Positions 8,107 to 17,784 of a DNA stretch of 64,000 nt are shown here, one piece after another. Below the pieces are notes generated by a model that had not been told where the DNA came from, did not search any database, and saw only the letters and a list, made by a program, of their open reading frames with translations. Location: the NCBI GenBank assembly GCA_963750995.1, contig CAVVST010000005.1, positions 310,001 to 374,000 of the forward strand, in the 5' to 3' direction. The position numbers and the translations under genes are program-made. The stretch's first letter is position 1; each line of letters opens with the position of its first letter. The DNA is from CAVVST01 sp963750995 (GTDB lineage: Bacteria > Acidobacteriota > Vicinamibacteria > Vicinamibacterales > UBA2999).

Positions 8107-9612
8107 ATGACAGCACGTGGACGAATTCTGATGGTCGTCGCAGCGGCGCTGCTGGCCGGCGGCGTAGTCATGGCCCAGCATGGCGTCCACCTCGGTGGGG
8201 GCGCGGCGCCGTCATACGGCGCGGCGGGGTCGGCGGTCCTGACGCGCGCAGGACTGCCCTCTGAAGAGATGGCGCGCCAGGTTCTGAGCGACGCGCTGGC
8301 ATACCGGCATCCGCAGTACCTGGACATGCGCGCCGGCGACGCCCGTGTCCGCTCATTCGTCGTCTTTCCGGAACGCGCTGACAACTCACCCGTGCTCGTC
8401 ATCACGGCGGACAACCAGGGGATGAGCGACTGGCTGCGCGCCGTGGGCGACTCGGCAGCCGCCGAAGGATTCATCGCCGTCGTGCCGGACGCGCCGGTCG
8501 GCGACCTGCGGATGGCCGACGCGGTCACTCGCGAGGCGATCGCGATGCCGGCCTCGAACGGCAAGGGCGCGGCGGTCCGCTTCAACTTCGCGAACGGCGC
8601 CGGCCGCATCGACGTCACGATCAAGTCGCCAGCGCAAGAGACCCGATCGTTCGAGCTGAGCGATCACGCGTGGCACAACGCGCTGGCCTATCTCGGTCAA
8701 CTCGACAGACCCGTGGCCCAGCAGGCGGGTCGGCAGGCCGGCGCCGGCCAGGCGGGTCGCGTGGAGCCCCCGCCGGCCACCGGCGGTATGCGCGGCAAGC
8801 GCGCGGATCTTCCGGCCAACTTCCTCGTCGCCGCGCGCACCGTGGCGAGCTCACCGCGCAAGGGCGAATGGGTCGACATCCCGATGGCGAGCGGCACGAA
8901 GCTCCATACGTGGATCTCGTATCCGCAGACCACCGGCCGTGCGCCGGTCGTGCTCGTGTTCCAGCCGGGCCCCGGCATGGACATGGGCGAGCCGATCACC
9001 CGCGGCGGCGGCGCCAACTGGCTGCGCGCGATCGCCGATCAACTCGCGTCGGAAGGGTTCATCGCCGTGCTGCCGGATCTGACGTCGGGCCTCGGCCCGA
9101 ACGGCGGCAACTACGATTCGTTCGCGCTGCCGGATGAATCAGGCGCGGCCATCAACCGGATTCCGCACACCGAAGTGCTGAACCGCATCCGCGTGGCCAA
9201 GGACTACGCGCTCAAGCTGCCGATGTCGAACGGACGCGTTGGCGCGACCGGCTTCTGCATGGGCGGCGGGCTGGCGTGGGAAGTGGCGGCGGAAGTCGAA
9301 GGCGTGAACGCGTCGGTCGTGTTCTACGGCGGGCCGCCCGAGGAGCCGGTCATGGCGCGCATCAAGGCGCCGGTGATCGCGTTCTTCGGCAGGAACGATC
9401 TCGGACTCGCGCCGCGGATCGCGCCCGCCACTGCGGACATGAAGCGTCTCGGCAAGGATTTCGAGGTCCACGTCTACGAAGAGGCGACGCACGTATTCCT
9501 GTATCGCCAGGATCTTGGCAAGAACCAGGCGGCGACCGAGGACGCCTGGCCGAAAGCCATGGCCTTCTTCAAACGCCATCTCATGACAGCGGGCGCGACG
9601 GCGTCGCGCTGA
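8107..9612 (+). CDS. Dienelactone hydrolase-family protein with a degenerate N-terminal repeat
   Basis: 501 aa, exported (signal peptide to A-Q-H-G). The C-terminal half is a complete alpha/beta hydrolase of dienelactone hydrolase type: nucleophile C384 in G-F-C-M-G-G, acid D431 in F-G-R-N-D, and H462 in A-T-H-V-F. Residues ~84-200 look like a second, worn copy: A-A-A-E-G-F-I-A-V-V-P-D matches L-A-S-E-G-F-I-A-V-L-P-D at ~313-324, but no nucleophile elbow follows. The halves are joined by a Gln/Gly/Ala linker at ~204-225. Probably a hydrolase or binding protein acting on ester or lactone compounds in the envelope. AAGGAG precedes the start. Confidence 0.85.
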   Translation: MTARGRILMVVAAALLAGGVVMAQHGVHLGGGAAPSYGAAGSAVLTRAGLPSEEMARQVLSDALAYRHPQYLDMRAGDARVRSFVVFPERADNSPVLVITADNQGMSDWLRAVGDSAAAEGFIAVVPDAPVGDLRMADAVTREAIAMPASNGKGAAVRFNFANGAGRIDVTIKSPAQETRSFELSDHAWHNALAYLGQLDRPVAQQAGRQAGAGQAGRVEPPPATGGMRGKRADLPANFLVAARTVASSPRKGEWVDIPMASGTKLHTWISYPQTTGRAPVVLVFQPGPGMDMGEPITRGGGANWLRAIADQLASEGFIAVLPDLTSGLGPNGGNYDSFALPDESGAAINRIPHTEVLNRIRVAKDYALKLPMSNGRVGATGFCMGGGLAWEVAAEVEGVNASVVFYGGPPEEPVMARIKAPVIAFFGRNDLGLAPRIAPATADMKRLGKDFEVHVYEEATHVFLYRQDLGKNQAATEDAWPKAMAFFKRHLMTAGATASR

Positions 9613-9620
9613 TCATGAAG

Positions 9621-9704
9621 TCCGGCTGAAGCCGGACACTACGAACCGAATCACGTAGTGTCCGGCTTTAGCCGGACCTTGAAGTGTCCGGCTTCAGCCG
9701 GACG
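9621..9704. repeat. Three REP-like TCCGGCTNNAGCCGGA palindromes
   Basis: TCCGGCTGAAGCCGGA (9621), TCCGGCTTTAGCCGGA (9661) and TCCGGCTTCAGCCGGA (9687) lie in the 105-bp gap. CACTACG after the first is mirrored by CGTAGTG before the second, so the first two arms form a larger palindrome. The same element occurs near 12357, 28453 and 53795. Confidence 0.85.
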
Positions 9705-9717
9705 TGGGAGATCACTC

Positions 9718-10266
9718 ATGCACATGCATCGACGCACGATCGCAATCGTCCTGGCTGTTCTCGGCACCGCACTGATTCCGGCCACGTCCGTGGCGCAGCG
9801 CAACGCGAACACGAAAGGCGTGATGCCCACTTACGACGATCCCGCCACCGTGGCGTCCCTGCCGATGCTCGGCCGGTGGCGCATCAACCTCGACAAATCG
9901 ACGAACAACGGCAGCCGCGCCGGCTCCGACACCTTCACCTGGATCTTCAGGGCCGAAGGCGACAAGGTCCGGCACGACATCTACGACGTCTACCCCGCCG
10001 ACAAGCCAAGCCGCTCCTACGCGGTGAAGCTGAACGGATCAGAGGCCGCCGACCCGCACGAAGTCGGCATCGGCGAAACCATCTCCTGGTGGCCGATCAA
10101 CAAGTCGATGTTTTTCCGGGAAGTGAAGCTGAAGGGACAGGTCTCGCAGCGCACGATGTATTCGGTGTCGGCCGACGGGAAGGTGTTCACCTCGCAGTCA
10201 TGGTCGCCGACCAAGCCGAACGAGCGCGGGATGAGTAACCTGATGTACTTCGACCGCCAGGAGTAA
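9718..10266 (+). CDS. Secreted protein with a W-R-I-N-L-D-K-S motif
   Basis: 182 aa with a signal peptide (A-T-S-V-A-Q). The mature part has L-P-M-L-G-R-W-R-I-N-L-D-K-S, a beta-rich body (Y-A-V-K-L-N-G) and ends Y-F-D-R-Q-E. It is a paralogue of the protein at 6079-6732. Function unknown; exported. The ATG at 9718 (M-H-M-H-R-R) places the basic n-region of the signal peptide correctly; the upstream in-frame extension is REP sequence and not coding. Confidence 0.75.
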   Translation: MHMHRRTIAIVLAVLGTALIPATSVAQRNANTKGVMPTYDDPATVASLPMLGRWRINLDKSTNNGSRAGSDTFTWIFRAEGDKVRHDIYDVYPADKPSRSYAVKLNGSEAADPHEVGIGETISWWPINKSMFFREVKLKGQVSQRTMYSVSADGKVFTSQSWSPTKPNERGMSNLMYFDRQE

Positions 10267-10279
10267 GTAAGAGCGAATC

Positions 10280-10366
10280 AACCACGACGACACGACGAAC
10301 ACGACATTTACGTGAGGCCCCGTCCTGACCGGGGCGTGACCGTCGTGCCGTCGTGCCGTCGTGGTT
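10280..10366. repeat. Hyphenated inverted repeat AACCACGACG...CGTCGTGGTT
   Basis: Located between two convergent genes (stops at 10266 and 10373). The left arm ACCACGACGACACGACG and the right arm of CGTCGTG units flank a small GC-rich hairpin. The position suggests a bidirectional terminator. Confidence 0.75.
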
Positions 10367-10372
10367 AGCTTC

Positions 10373-11218
10373 TTACTTCGCCCCGACCTGCGGCCGCAGC
10401 TTGTCGTTGTTGTAGGCCTCGGATTCGGTCACCACGCACATGTATTCCCAGATCTCGGTGCCCGGGCTGAGCTGAATGGTGCCGCTCGTGGTCCATGGCT
10501 TCTTGAAGATCTCCGGATCGGTGATCGTCAGCGACGCGTCGAGCGTGCCGTAGCTCGTACGGCGGTAGCGCTCGGTGATCCGCATCTGGTCGCTGTGCGG
10601 GAAGCCCCAGCGCCGATCGCGCCGATCCTCCTGGATCCACGAGCGGTCGTCATACCCGTTCGACTCGACCACAAACGTGTCGCCTTCCCACCGGCCGACG
10701 GCGTAGCCCATCCAGCGCGGCTGCGGCGGATCGACCGGCAGCTTCCGCCCGTCGGTCCAGATGTCGCGCCAGGTGTGGCCGAACTCGAAAAACTGCACCA
10801 CCCGGTTCGGCAGGACGACGAACTCGAAGCCGTAGTTGTACGCGAAGAGCCGGGGATATCCCAGCGGGTCGCAGATCAGCATGCCGTCCTTGGAGTTCGA
10901 GATCGCCAGGCCTTCGGGGGTTTCGTCCGCGCGGGTGGCGTCGTACAACTCCTTGCCTTTGGCGGTGAACGGCGGCGGCACGATGCTCAACTCCATGCCG
11001 TTGTTCCCCCAGACGCCGGATATGTCCTTCGGATCGACCTTGCGGTTCTGGGCGTCGGCCTGCTTCCTGGCTGCGGCCCGCTCGGGCCCGCTCTGACACC
11101 GCGGGCAGGGCGGCCACCCTTCCGGATACGGCGAACTGCTCGACTGCGCCAGCACCATCGGCGAACACGCGAGCACGAGCAGCAGCGCCGGAAGGGAAAC
11201 AGAAACTGGGGTGCGCAT
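10373..11218 (-). CDS. Secreted GRWEGDTFVV-family protein
   Basis: 281 aa. After a signal peptide (P-M-V-L-A-Q) there is a C-P-R-C pair near the mature N-terminus, D-I-S-G-V-W, a C-D-P-L-G-Y-P-R segment, W-T-D-G-R-K-L-P, and the core G-R-W-E-G-D-T-F-V-V-E-S followed by P-H-S-D-Q-M-R-I-T-E-R-Y. The start at 11218 was chosen for the signal peptide; an in-frame extension to 11287 reads through a palindrome. It follows a DUF6152 gene on the same strand, separated by an 87-bp palindromic spacer. Confidence 0.85.
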   Translation of the reverse strand: MRTPVSVSLPALLLVLACSPMVLAQSSSSPYPEGWPPCPRCQSGPERAAARKQADAQNRKVDPKDISGVWGNNGMELSIVPPPFTAKGKELYDATRADETPEGLAISNSKDGMLICDPLGYPRLFAYNYGFEFVVLPNRVVQFFEFGHTWRDIWTDGRKLPVDPPQPRWMGYAVGRWEGDTFVVESNGYDDRSWIQEDRRDRRWGFPHSDQMRITERYRRTSYGTLDASLTITDPEIFKKPWTTSGTIQLSPGTEIWEYMCVVTESEAYNNDKLRPQVGAK

Positions 11219-11236
11219 GCGGGTCCTCGATCGAAG

Positions 11237-11299
11237 GGCGGGTCCCGCCAAACGGACCCGCCGGAATAGATAGGGCGGGTTCCGCACTGCGGACCCGCC
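11237..11299. repeat. Two GGCGGGTCC/GGACCCGCC palindromes
   Basis: GGCGGGTCC..GGACCCGCC (11237-11262) and GGCGGGTTCCGC..GCGGACCCGCC (11274-11299) fill the spacer between a DUF6152 gene and its GRWEGD partner. A close relative of the second occurs at 38475-38500. Such hairpins inside a gene pair could tune downstream expression. Confidence 0.75.
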
Positions 11300-11305
11300 G
11301 CGAAC

Positions 11306-11695
11306 TCAATCCGCGTTGCCGTTGATTTCCGTGCCGTCGGGCTTGACGATCTTGATGAACTGCATGATCGGCGTGCCCGCCGTGGCGCGGCGGCCGACCA
11401 CCGTCACTTCGTCGCCCGGCTTGAACGTGTCCTTGGTGATCCCGCGCGCCAGCGACGAGGCGATCGACGCGAACTCGCCAACCCACCGCACGGCCTTGCC
11501 GTTTTCGTCCTTTACGTCGAAGAAAAACAGGACGTGCGGATTTCTCCAGCGGTATTCGGCGACGGTCCCTTTCAGCTCCACCGGCTTGTCGTTGGGATTG
11601 AACCCCGGCTGGCTGTGATGCGCCGCGCCAACGCCGCCCGACAGGGCGAGGGCGGCAAGCACGAACAACGGACCGAGAAGTCGCTCAATCTTCAT
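11306..11695 (-). CDS. DUF6152 family secreted protein
   Basis: 129 aa. The signal peptide ends G-V-G-A-A and the mature start is H-H-S-Q-P-G-F-N. It has W-R-N-P-H, K-P-G-D-E-V-T-V-V-G-R and a C-terminal D-G-T-E-I-N. The N-terminal segment differs from most members (P-G-F-N-P-N instead of an acidic F/Y-D), but the double histidine and NPH motif are kept. Upstream partner of the GRWEGD gene 10373-11218. Confidence 0.87.
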   Translation of the reverse strand: MKIERLLGPLFVLAALALSGGVGAAHHSQPGFNPNDKPVELKGTVAEYRWRNPHVLFFFDVKDENGKAVRWVGEFASIASSLARGITKDTFKPGDEVTVVGRRATAGTPIMQFIKIVKPDGTEINGNAD

Positions 11696-11718
11696 GTGGC
11701 ACCTCGAAGGTCAGGTCA

Positions 11719-12345
11719 CTAATCGATAGCGAAACAATAGAACTGCCCGGCACCGCCGGTGCTGGCCAGGTTTTCCTGGCTGCAGCCCTTGCTCGGATGG
11801 GCGGAAATCAATGACGAGTTGCTGCTCCGGTCGGAGTGGCCAAGCTGCACCGAGCCGGTCGCCCGGTTGCTCGTGTACCCGTTGCACGTGTGATCCATGC
11901 CGTCGGTATAGGCGGTCCCGTCAGGCTTGGATCCGGTCAGGATGTCGTGCCGCTGGACCATCTCTCCCTTTTCCGTGATCGCAGACTCCTTGTTGAAGCC
12001 GGCGGCCGCCCCATGCAGATCGGCGACGTCCTTCGCGATCACCACGCCCTTGGAGTTGTAGAACGGACCCTTGCCGATCCGATCTTTCCCGTGCAGCGTT
12101 GTCGTCCCGTTGGCGGGGCGCGTGCTCAGGTAGGCGTAGAACGTCCGTTGGCTACCGGCGGCCCCGGCGAGCTGCTGGCAATGGTAATCGGCGCCGGCAA
12201 TCCCGCCCAGGTTGGCGCCATCGCCCAACCCTTTGCTGGTCACGAAGAAGTTCATCGACGGCGCCGCCTTGAAGCCGGACTCCTGTCCCGCCAGGCCAAT
12301 GCTGCTCGTCGCCACTGCCACCGCCATAACCAGGACTCGCTTCAA
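11719..12345 (-). CDS. Secreted lectin-like (C-type lectin/endostatin-like) protein
   Basis: 208 aa. The signal peptide is followed by F-F-V-T-S-K-G-L-G-D-G-A-N-L-G-G-I and A-D-Y-H-C-Q-Q-L-A, the pattern seen in bacterial proteins that resemble the C-type-lectin-like/endostatin fold. Four cysteines (in H-C-Q-Q, H-T-C-N-G, K-G-C-S and F-Y-C-F) could form two disulfides. The start is a TTG at 12345 with GGAGG 7-8 bp upstream; the first internal ATG lies six codons later, inside the signal peptide. Likely a carbohydrate- or protein-binding envelope protein; the ligand is unknown. Confidence 0.7.
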   Translation of the reverse strand: MKRVLVMAVAVATSSIGLAGQESGFKAAPSMNFFVTSKGLGDGANLGGIAGADYHCQQLAGAAGSQRTFYAYLSTRPANGTTTLHGKDRIGKGPFYNSKGVVIAKDVADLHGAAAGFNKESAITEKGEMVQRHDILTGSKPDGTAYTDGMDHTCNGYTSNRATGSVQLGHSDRSSNSSLISAHPSKGCSQENLASTGGAGQFYCFAID

Positions 12346-12356
12346 CGGTATCCTCC

Positions 12357-12491
12357 GGTCCGGCTGAAGCCGGACACTACGAACTGCAAATTCAACCACG
12401 ACGATCACGACGGTCACGAACAGTTCGTGTTCGTCGTGCCGTCGTGGTCAAGGCCGTCTTCGTGACCTTCGCATCCTTCGTGGCCTTCGTG
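12357..12491. repeat. REP palindrome, CCACGACG inverted repeat and CTTCGT tandem repeat
   Basis: GTCCGGCTGAAGCCGGAC lies just upstream of the lectin-like gene. Next, AACCACGACGATCACG (12393) pairs with CGTCGTGCCGTCGTGGT (to 12448). Then CTTCGTGACCTTCGC repeats run to 12491, ending 2 bp before the stop of the receptor gene. This is the same composite order as at 2831-2934. Confidence 0.75.
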
Positions 12492-12493
12492 TT

Positions 12494-15400
12494 TTAAAAA
12501 TCGTACTGTAAAACGACCTTCGCCCAGCGCGGATTGGGAATGCTCTCGGGCCGCTGCCAGGTGCCGAACGCGGGGCTGACGAGCAGCACGGTATTCGAGT
12601 TCAACACGTTGTAGATGTCGACGCTGGCCGTGGCGCGCCGCCCGCCAAACCGCAGGATCTTGGCGAGCCGCAGCTGCAGCTGGTTCGAGCGGTCGCCGTA
12701 CATCGTGCCAGGCTCGACGATGTTGACCTGGACGTTGGCGGCGCTGCCTGACAGCGGACGGCCGAGCGAGGGCTGCACGACCGGGTTGGTCGCGACGTAG
12801 TTGGCCACGATGTGGGGGCCGGGGATGCTCTGGACCGTCGCCGCGACCTGCACGTCGACGCGCGGCACGGTATAGGTGCCGAGCATCTTGAACTCGGTCA
12901 GCACCTTCGACTGCTGGCGGCAGTACCGACTCGGGCAGCCACGCATTGGCGTTGTCGACCGCCAGGTTCTTCGCGGCGAACAGCACTTCAGGAAGATCGT
13001 CCACGATGTCGCAGACGTCGGTCGTCGTCCATCCGCTGCTCGTGCCGCCCTGGAACATCAGTCCCGGCCGCGGCCGCGCGGTGATCGTCAGGTCGAGTGC
13101 CATCCCAGCTGGCGCTCCTGCTTACCGTAGTTCTTCGCGAACGTGATGTAGTTGTCCGCCGGTACGCTGAACCGCTCTGGCTTGACGTTGACCAGGCCTT
13201 CCACGGGATAGCCGCCGCCGCCCGGGAGACGCGAGTCCGAAGGTGCGGTGATGCTGAACCGGTCGAAATCGGCGGCCGCCCACCCGCGATTGTCGTTCAC
13301 GAACATGTTCCCGTACCAGGTGCGGTAGTAGCCGACGTCAGCCGAGACGCGCGGCAGTAATTCGTGCTGGACGCCGGCGGAGAACTGCCAGTTGTGCTCG
13401 CGCTTGTTCCACCCGCGGATGATGTCTGGATCGTAAGTAGCGGAGGGACGCGTCGAGCCGAAGTTCGACGGCGTCATCGCGCCGCATTCGCCGTTGGCGA
13501 TCGGGTTCACGAGGTCGCAGTCGGGGACGTAGTTGGTATTAGCGTCGTTCCACGCGCGGGTGGCGCTGGTGACGAGCAGCGCAACCGGCGCCATGTTGGT
13601 CGAGAAGGTCCCGGCTTCGGTGCCGACGTTCAGCTGCAGGCCGTAGAACGGCAGGTACTTGTTCAGGCTCGCCTTCAGCGCGGTCTTGCCGTTGCCGAAC
13701 AGATCGTAGGCAACGCCCATGCGCGGCTCGAGGTCATGCCAGCGCACGCCTTCCGCCTCCGGGAACGACAGATTGCGGTTCGGCAGGAACTCGCCTGGTC
13801 CGACCGTCGTCGCCGGGAAGCTCACGGAGAAGAAGTCATAGCGCAGGCCGCCGGTGGCGGTGAGCCGGCCGACGGTCCAGCGGTCCTGGATGAACACGCC
13901 GTGGTCGTCGCTGTTGGCCTTGCGACCCCAGGGCGTCGAATCCAGCGTCAGCTGGTTCGGGATCCCGTTGTTGAACCGGAAGCTCATCGGCCGAATCGGT
14001 GCTGAAGATCTTCTGATCCTGGCCGTTCCAGTTCAGGTTGAACCCGACCTTCAGCGAATGCGACCCGGTGATGTACGACATGTTCATCCGGATCCACGTC
14101 GAGTAGAGCCAGGTGTCGCGGTTGTCGCCTACCGCGCCGCGGTAGGTCAGCCCGGTGGATTGCTCGACCACGCCGTTGATTCGCTTCCCGCCCGGGTCGT
14201 TGGTGAAGTAGAGATTGTCCACCGGCCGGTAGGCGTGCTCGCGGTGGCGGTAGCCTCGCGCCTCGAGCAGCATGCGGTTGGTTAGCGGCGACGTCCAGTC
14301 GGCGAACACCATGTCCTTCGGCACCAGGATCGCGTGGTTGCGGACGTTCGATTCCGGGGCGATCTGTGCCGTCAGCGAGCGCGGGCAGTTGCAGATGTCC
14401 TGGTAGTCGTAGGCGACGGCGAACTTGTTCTTCGGGTTCGCCTGCCACGTGATCCGGCCGTTGAATCCCTTGAAGTTGCTGTCGTTGAATGCCGCTTCAC
14501 GGCTCGTGTCGGCCTCGTAGGTCCACGCGTTGGGGTTGCCGGCGTTCTTGTTGAACAGCATCGGTGCGTATGTGCCGACCCGGTTGTACCTGGCGGTGGC
14601 GTGGAACCACAGCGAGTCGCGCTTGATCGGTCCGCCAAACGACGGGTTGATGTCGCGGTACTGCTTCAGCGTGTTCGGCGCGCGCAGGCCGCGGGCGCGC
14701 AGCTCCTCGCTGAAGTTGTCCCCTTCCATCGCCTTGCTGGCGATAGCCGAAATACATGTTCCCGGCGAAGGTGTTGCCGCCCTCCTTCGGGATCAGGTTC
14801 ATGCGGACGCCGCCTTCCTTCTGTTCGGCGGAGATCCCGCTGACGTCCACGGCCATTTCCTGGTAGGCGGCGATGTTGCTGGCGCCGGTGTTGCCGGAGC
14901 CGGAGCCCGACGCGACCGAGATGCCGTTGACCAGCGTCCGGACCTCGGCGTTGCCGTGCGTGGTGATGGCGCCGGAGGTGCCCGATCCTTCGCCGAGCAG
15001 CCCGCCCGGATCCGACACGGAAATCGACACTCCCGGCAGGAAGCCGGCCAGCGTCGCCGCGTTCCGTCCCGACGGCAACGCGTTGATGATTTCGGCGTCG
15101 AGCACCTGCTGGCGGGCGGTGTTCTGGACGTCGACCACCGGCGACTCGCCGGTCACCGTAATGGTTTCTTCAACCGCGCCGACGCGCATCTCGGCGTTCA
15201 CCGACGCGGTAAACGACCCCGTCAACTCGATGCCGTCGCGTCGCACCGTGCTGAAGCCAGGCAACGAGATGGTGACGGTATAAGCGCCGGGCCGCAGGTT
15301 CTCGACCCGGTACTGCCCCGCGTCGTCAGTGACGACCGAGCGCACTTTTTCAATCAGCGCCGGACTGGCTACCTCAACGGTGACACCGGGCAGCACAGCT

Positions 15401-15510
15401 CCGGACGTGTCGCGGACGACGCCGGTAATCGACGCCTGGGCATAGGATGCGGCCGGCAGGACCGCGAGCCAGACGACGGCAATCAATGCGACTCGTACAC
15501 TGCGAGGCAT
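12494..15510 (-). CDS. Oar-like TonB-dependent receptor (about 1003 aa), five one-base insertions
   Basis: Signal peptide (A-A-S-Y-A-Q), carboxypeptidase-regulatory domain (S-I-T-G-V-V-R-D-T-S-G), plug domain (V-T-G-E-S-P-V-V-D-V-Q) and barrel ending L-Q-Y-D-F. The frame is broken near 14742, 13991, 13108, 13098 and 12926; deleting one base at each site restores a conserved receptor sequence (for example D-S-P-M-S-F-R-F-N-N-G and Q-W-D-G-L-D-L-T) and exactly 1004 codons including the stop. The density of breaks could mean a real pseudogene, but the uniform +1 pattern favours read errors. Start at 15510 has GAGGAGG 6 bp upstream. Closest in plan to the receptor at 2936-5936. Confidence 0.8.
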
Positions 15511-15600
15511 GTAGAACCTCCTCAAGGGGTTTTTCCGTGCACTGAGCGTGCACCCGACGCGATGGCGTCGTGCGCTTATAGCGTGTCGGTCAGGGGCAGG

Positions 15601-15672
15601 TCAACCACCAACCGGGGCCACGAACTACCGGCTCCCAACCACCAACTACCAACCACCAACGACCAACCGGTT
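15601..15672. repeat. Simple ACCAAC/ACCACC-rich spacer
   Basis: The 219-bp gap between two divergent genes contains a run of degenerate ACCAAC units (for example CCAACTACCAACCACCAAC). An AT-rich TATATAAC at 15678-15686 could serve as a -10 element for the rightward gene, but no clear -35 is visible. Confidence 0.45.
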
Positions 15673-15729
15673 TGGTGATATATAACGCCTGCAATACGAA
15701 GGGTTCACCTCAATCTCTGGAGAGACACC

Positions 15730-17065
15730 ATGCGCAAAGTGCTCGTGCCGGTGATCATGTTCGCCCTGGGGGCGGCCGTCACCGTCTGGCTGGTTCGTGC
15801 GCGGCCGGTTGAAGGGCAGGCCACGGCGCCTCAGCCCGGATTTTCAGCGGTGCCGGGCGCGATCGGCAGCCAGGATCTGACCGGACCGTATGAAGTCGTG
15901 CGCGGCTGGCCGAAAGACATCAGCACGCTGCCCGGCAACGAGAAGTGGACCCATGGCGCCGGCCAGGGGGTGTTTGCCGAAAGCCCGAACCGCGTCTTCA
16001 TGTTGTTCCGCGGCGAGTTGCCGAAGCTCGACACCCCGAGCGCGCGGCTGCTGCCCGAAGTCGGCCCGAGCATCAGCTTCCCGGTCGCGGGGCTGTGGCG
16101 CGACGCCACGACCGCGTCGCTGCCGGGCGTCGGCGGTACCGATCAGGACACGCGCAAGTGGCTGACGGCCTGGGAAGGCAAGGACGACGAGCTCGGCATC
16201 AAGGGGCCGCCCTACCGGGTGCTCGGCGTCGACGCCAAGTGGGAGCACTGCATCGTCATCGCCAACGCCAACGGCGACATCGTCGAGACCTGGGACCAGT
16301 GGGACAAGCTGCTGCGCCGGCCGCACTCGGTGTACATCAGCCCGTACGACCCCGAGAAGCACGTCTGGATCGTCGACGACAACATGCAGGTGATCTACAA
16401 GTTCACCAACGACGGCAAGACAGCTGGTGCAGACGATCGGCACACCGGAACAGGAAGGCGCCGACGCGAACCACTTCAACCGGCCGACGTTCATGGACTG
16501 GCTGCCGGACGGGACGTTCTTCGTGTCGGACGGCTACACCGGCACGCGCGTCGCGAAGTTCGACAAGGACGGCAAGTTCGTGAAGGACTGGGGCATCAAG
16601 GGCAACCCGCCGAATGAGACCCGGCCGGGGTACATGAACAACGTGCACGGCGTGGCCGTCGATCCGCAGAGCCGCCGCGTCTTCGTCAACGATCGCAACA
16701 ACCACCGTATCCAGGTGTTCGACGAGAACGGGACGTACATCAGCTCATGGAAGATCGATGCTGACCCGTCGAGCCTGCACCTGCTGTACATCGGTCAGGA
16801 CCGCAACGTGTGGACGTTCGATCGCAGCACCCACAAGATGGTCAAGTACGACCAGGACGGCCGGCTGCAGTACGCCTGGGGCACGCTGGGGAGCTTCCCC
16901 GGCGCGCTGTGGGGGGTGCACGGGATCAGCGTGGATCAGGAAGGGAACCTGTACGTCGCCGAAGTTGACAACGGCCGCGTGCAGAAATTCAAACCGCGCG
17001 CGGGCGCCAATCCGGATTACCTGGTTGCGAAGCCCGTCGTGCCCGTCTGGAATAGTGGGACATAA
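15730..17065 (+). CDS. Exported NHL/SMP-30-like beta-propeller protein, one frameshift
   Basis: About 444 aa. An N-terminal anchor or signal segment is followed by repeated NHL-type blades: G-T-F-F-V-S-D-G-Y, V-H-G-V-A-V-D-P, F-V-N-D-R-N-N-H-R-I-Q-V-F and G-N-L-Y-V-A-E-V-D-N-G-R-V-Q-K-F. These six-bladed propellers bind ligands or hydrolyse lactones or esters; the active residues cannot be assigned here. The frame shifts at an extra A near 16420 (G-K then Q-L-V-Q-T-I-G-T-P); removing it gives exactly 445 codons. An AGAGAC-type site precedes the ATG. It is followed directly by the DUF1080 gene. Confidence 0.82.
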
Positions 17066-17690
17066 ATGATGAAACGCATAGCCATCGCTGTTGCATTGCT
17101 TGCCGGGGGTCAGACCATTGGTCTGACCCCAAGTCTGACCCTTGGTCTGACCCCAGGTCTGACCCTCGTGGCTCCCCTTTCCGCCCAGGGGCGCCTGGAA
17201 GACGCTTCTGGACGGGCGGACCATGGACCAGTGGACGCCGATCGGCATGGCCAACTGGCGGTCGGTGGACGGCGCCATCCAGTCGGACAACGGCATGGGC
17301 GGGTTCCTCGTCTCGAAGGTCCCTTACGGCGACTTCGAGCTGCGGGCCGAGGTCTGGGTGACGCCCGACGCCAACAGCGGCATCTTCATCCGCGGTGAGG
17401 ACCCGAAGCAGATCACCGCGATGAACGCCTACGAGGTCAACATCTACGACATGCGCCCCGACCAGGCCTATCGAACCGGTGGCATCGTCGACGTCGCCAA
17501 GCCGATGAGCGTGATGAACGCCGGGAACCGGTGGAACGTCATGGAGATCACTGCCAAGGGACCACGACTGACCGTCCGCCTGAACGACGCGCCGATGGTG
17601 GACGTGCAGGACACCAAGCACGCGCGCGGCGTCATCGCGCTGCAGGCGGGCGTCGGCACCGTGAAGTTCAGGAAAGTCGAGATCAGATAA
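17066..17690 (+). CDS. DUF1080 (3-keto-disaccharide hydrolase-like) secreted protein, one frameshift
   Basis: About 207 aa. After a signal peptide comes the DUF1080 fold: L-L-D-G-R-T-M-D-Q-W, F-E-L-R-A-E-V-W-V, N-S-G-I-F-I-R-G, Y-E-V-N-I-Y-D and an ending V-K-F-R-K-V-E-I-R. This concanavalin-like family includes 3-keto-glycoside hydrolases. An extra G in the GGGG run at 17187-17190 breaks the frame; its removal restores 208 codons. Part of the signal-peptide coding region is a GGTCTGACCCC tandem repeat. The start abuts the stop of the NHL gene, so they probably form an operon. Confidence 0.82.
17106..17165. repeat. GGTCTGACCCC tandem repeat inside the DUF1080 signal peptide
   Basis: Four or five imperfect ~12-bp units of (G/A)GTCTGACC(C/T)(C/T) follow an inverted copy GGGGTCAGACC. 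They are translated as Q-T-I-G-L-T-P-S-L-T-L-G-L-T-P-G-L-T-L, which keeps the region hydrophobic enough to act as the h-region of a signal peptide. Confidence 0.8.
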
Positions 17691-17784
17691 TCGACGTCCG
17701 CGTCGAACAGACGAGCTTTGCCGGCGTAGATGCTGTCCTAGAATGGGATGGCTTCTACGCTGGAGGAAACAGCCGGAGGAAACA

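Noticed and set aside
15678..15686. TATATAAC as a promoter of the NHL gene
   Set aside because: No -35 partner at 16-18 bp and the region is a simple repeat; too weak to list as a site.
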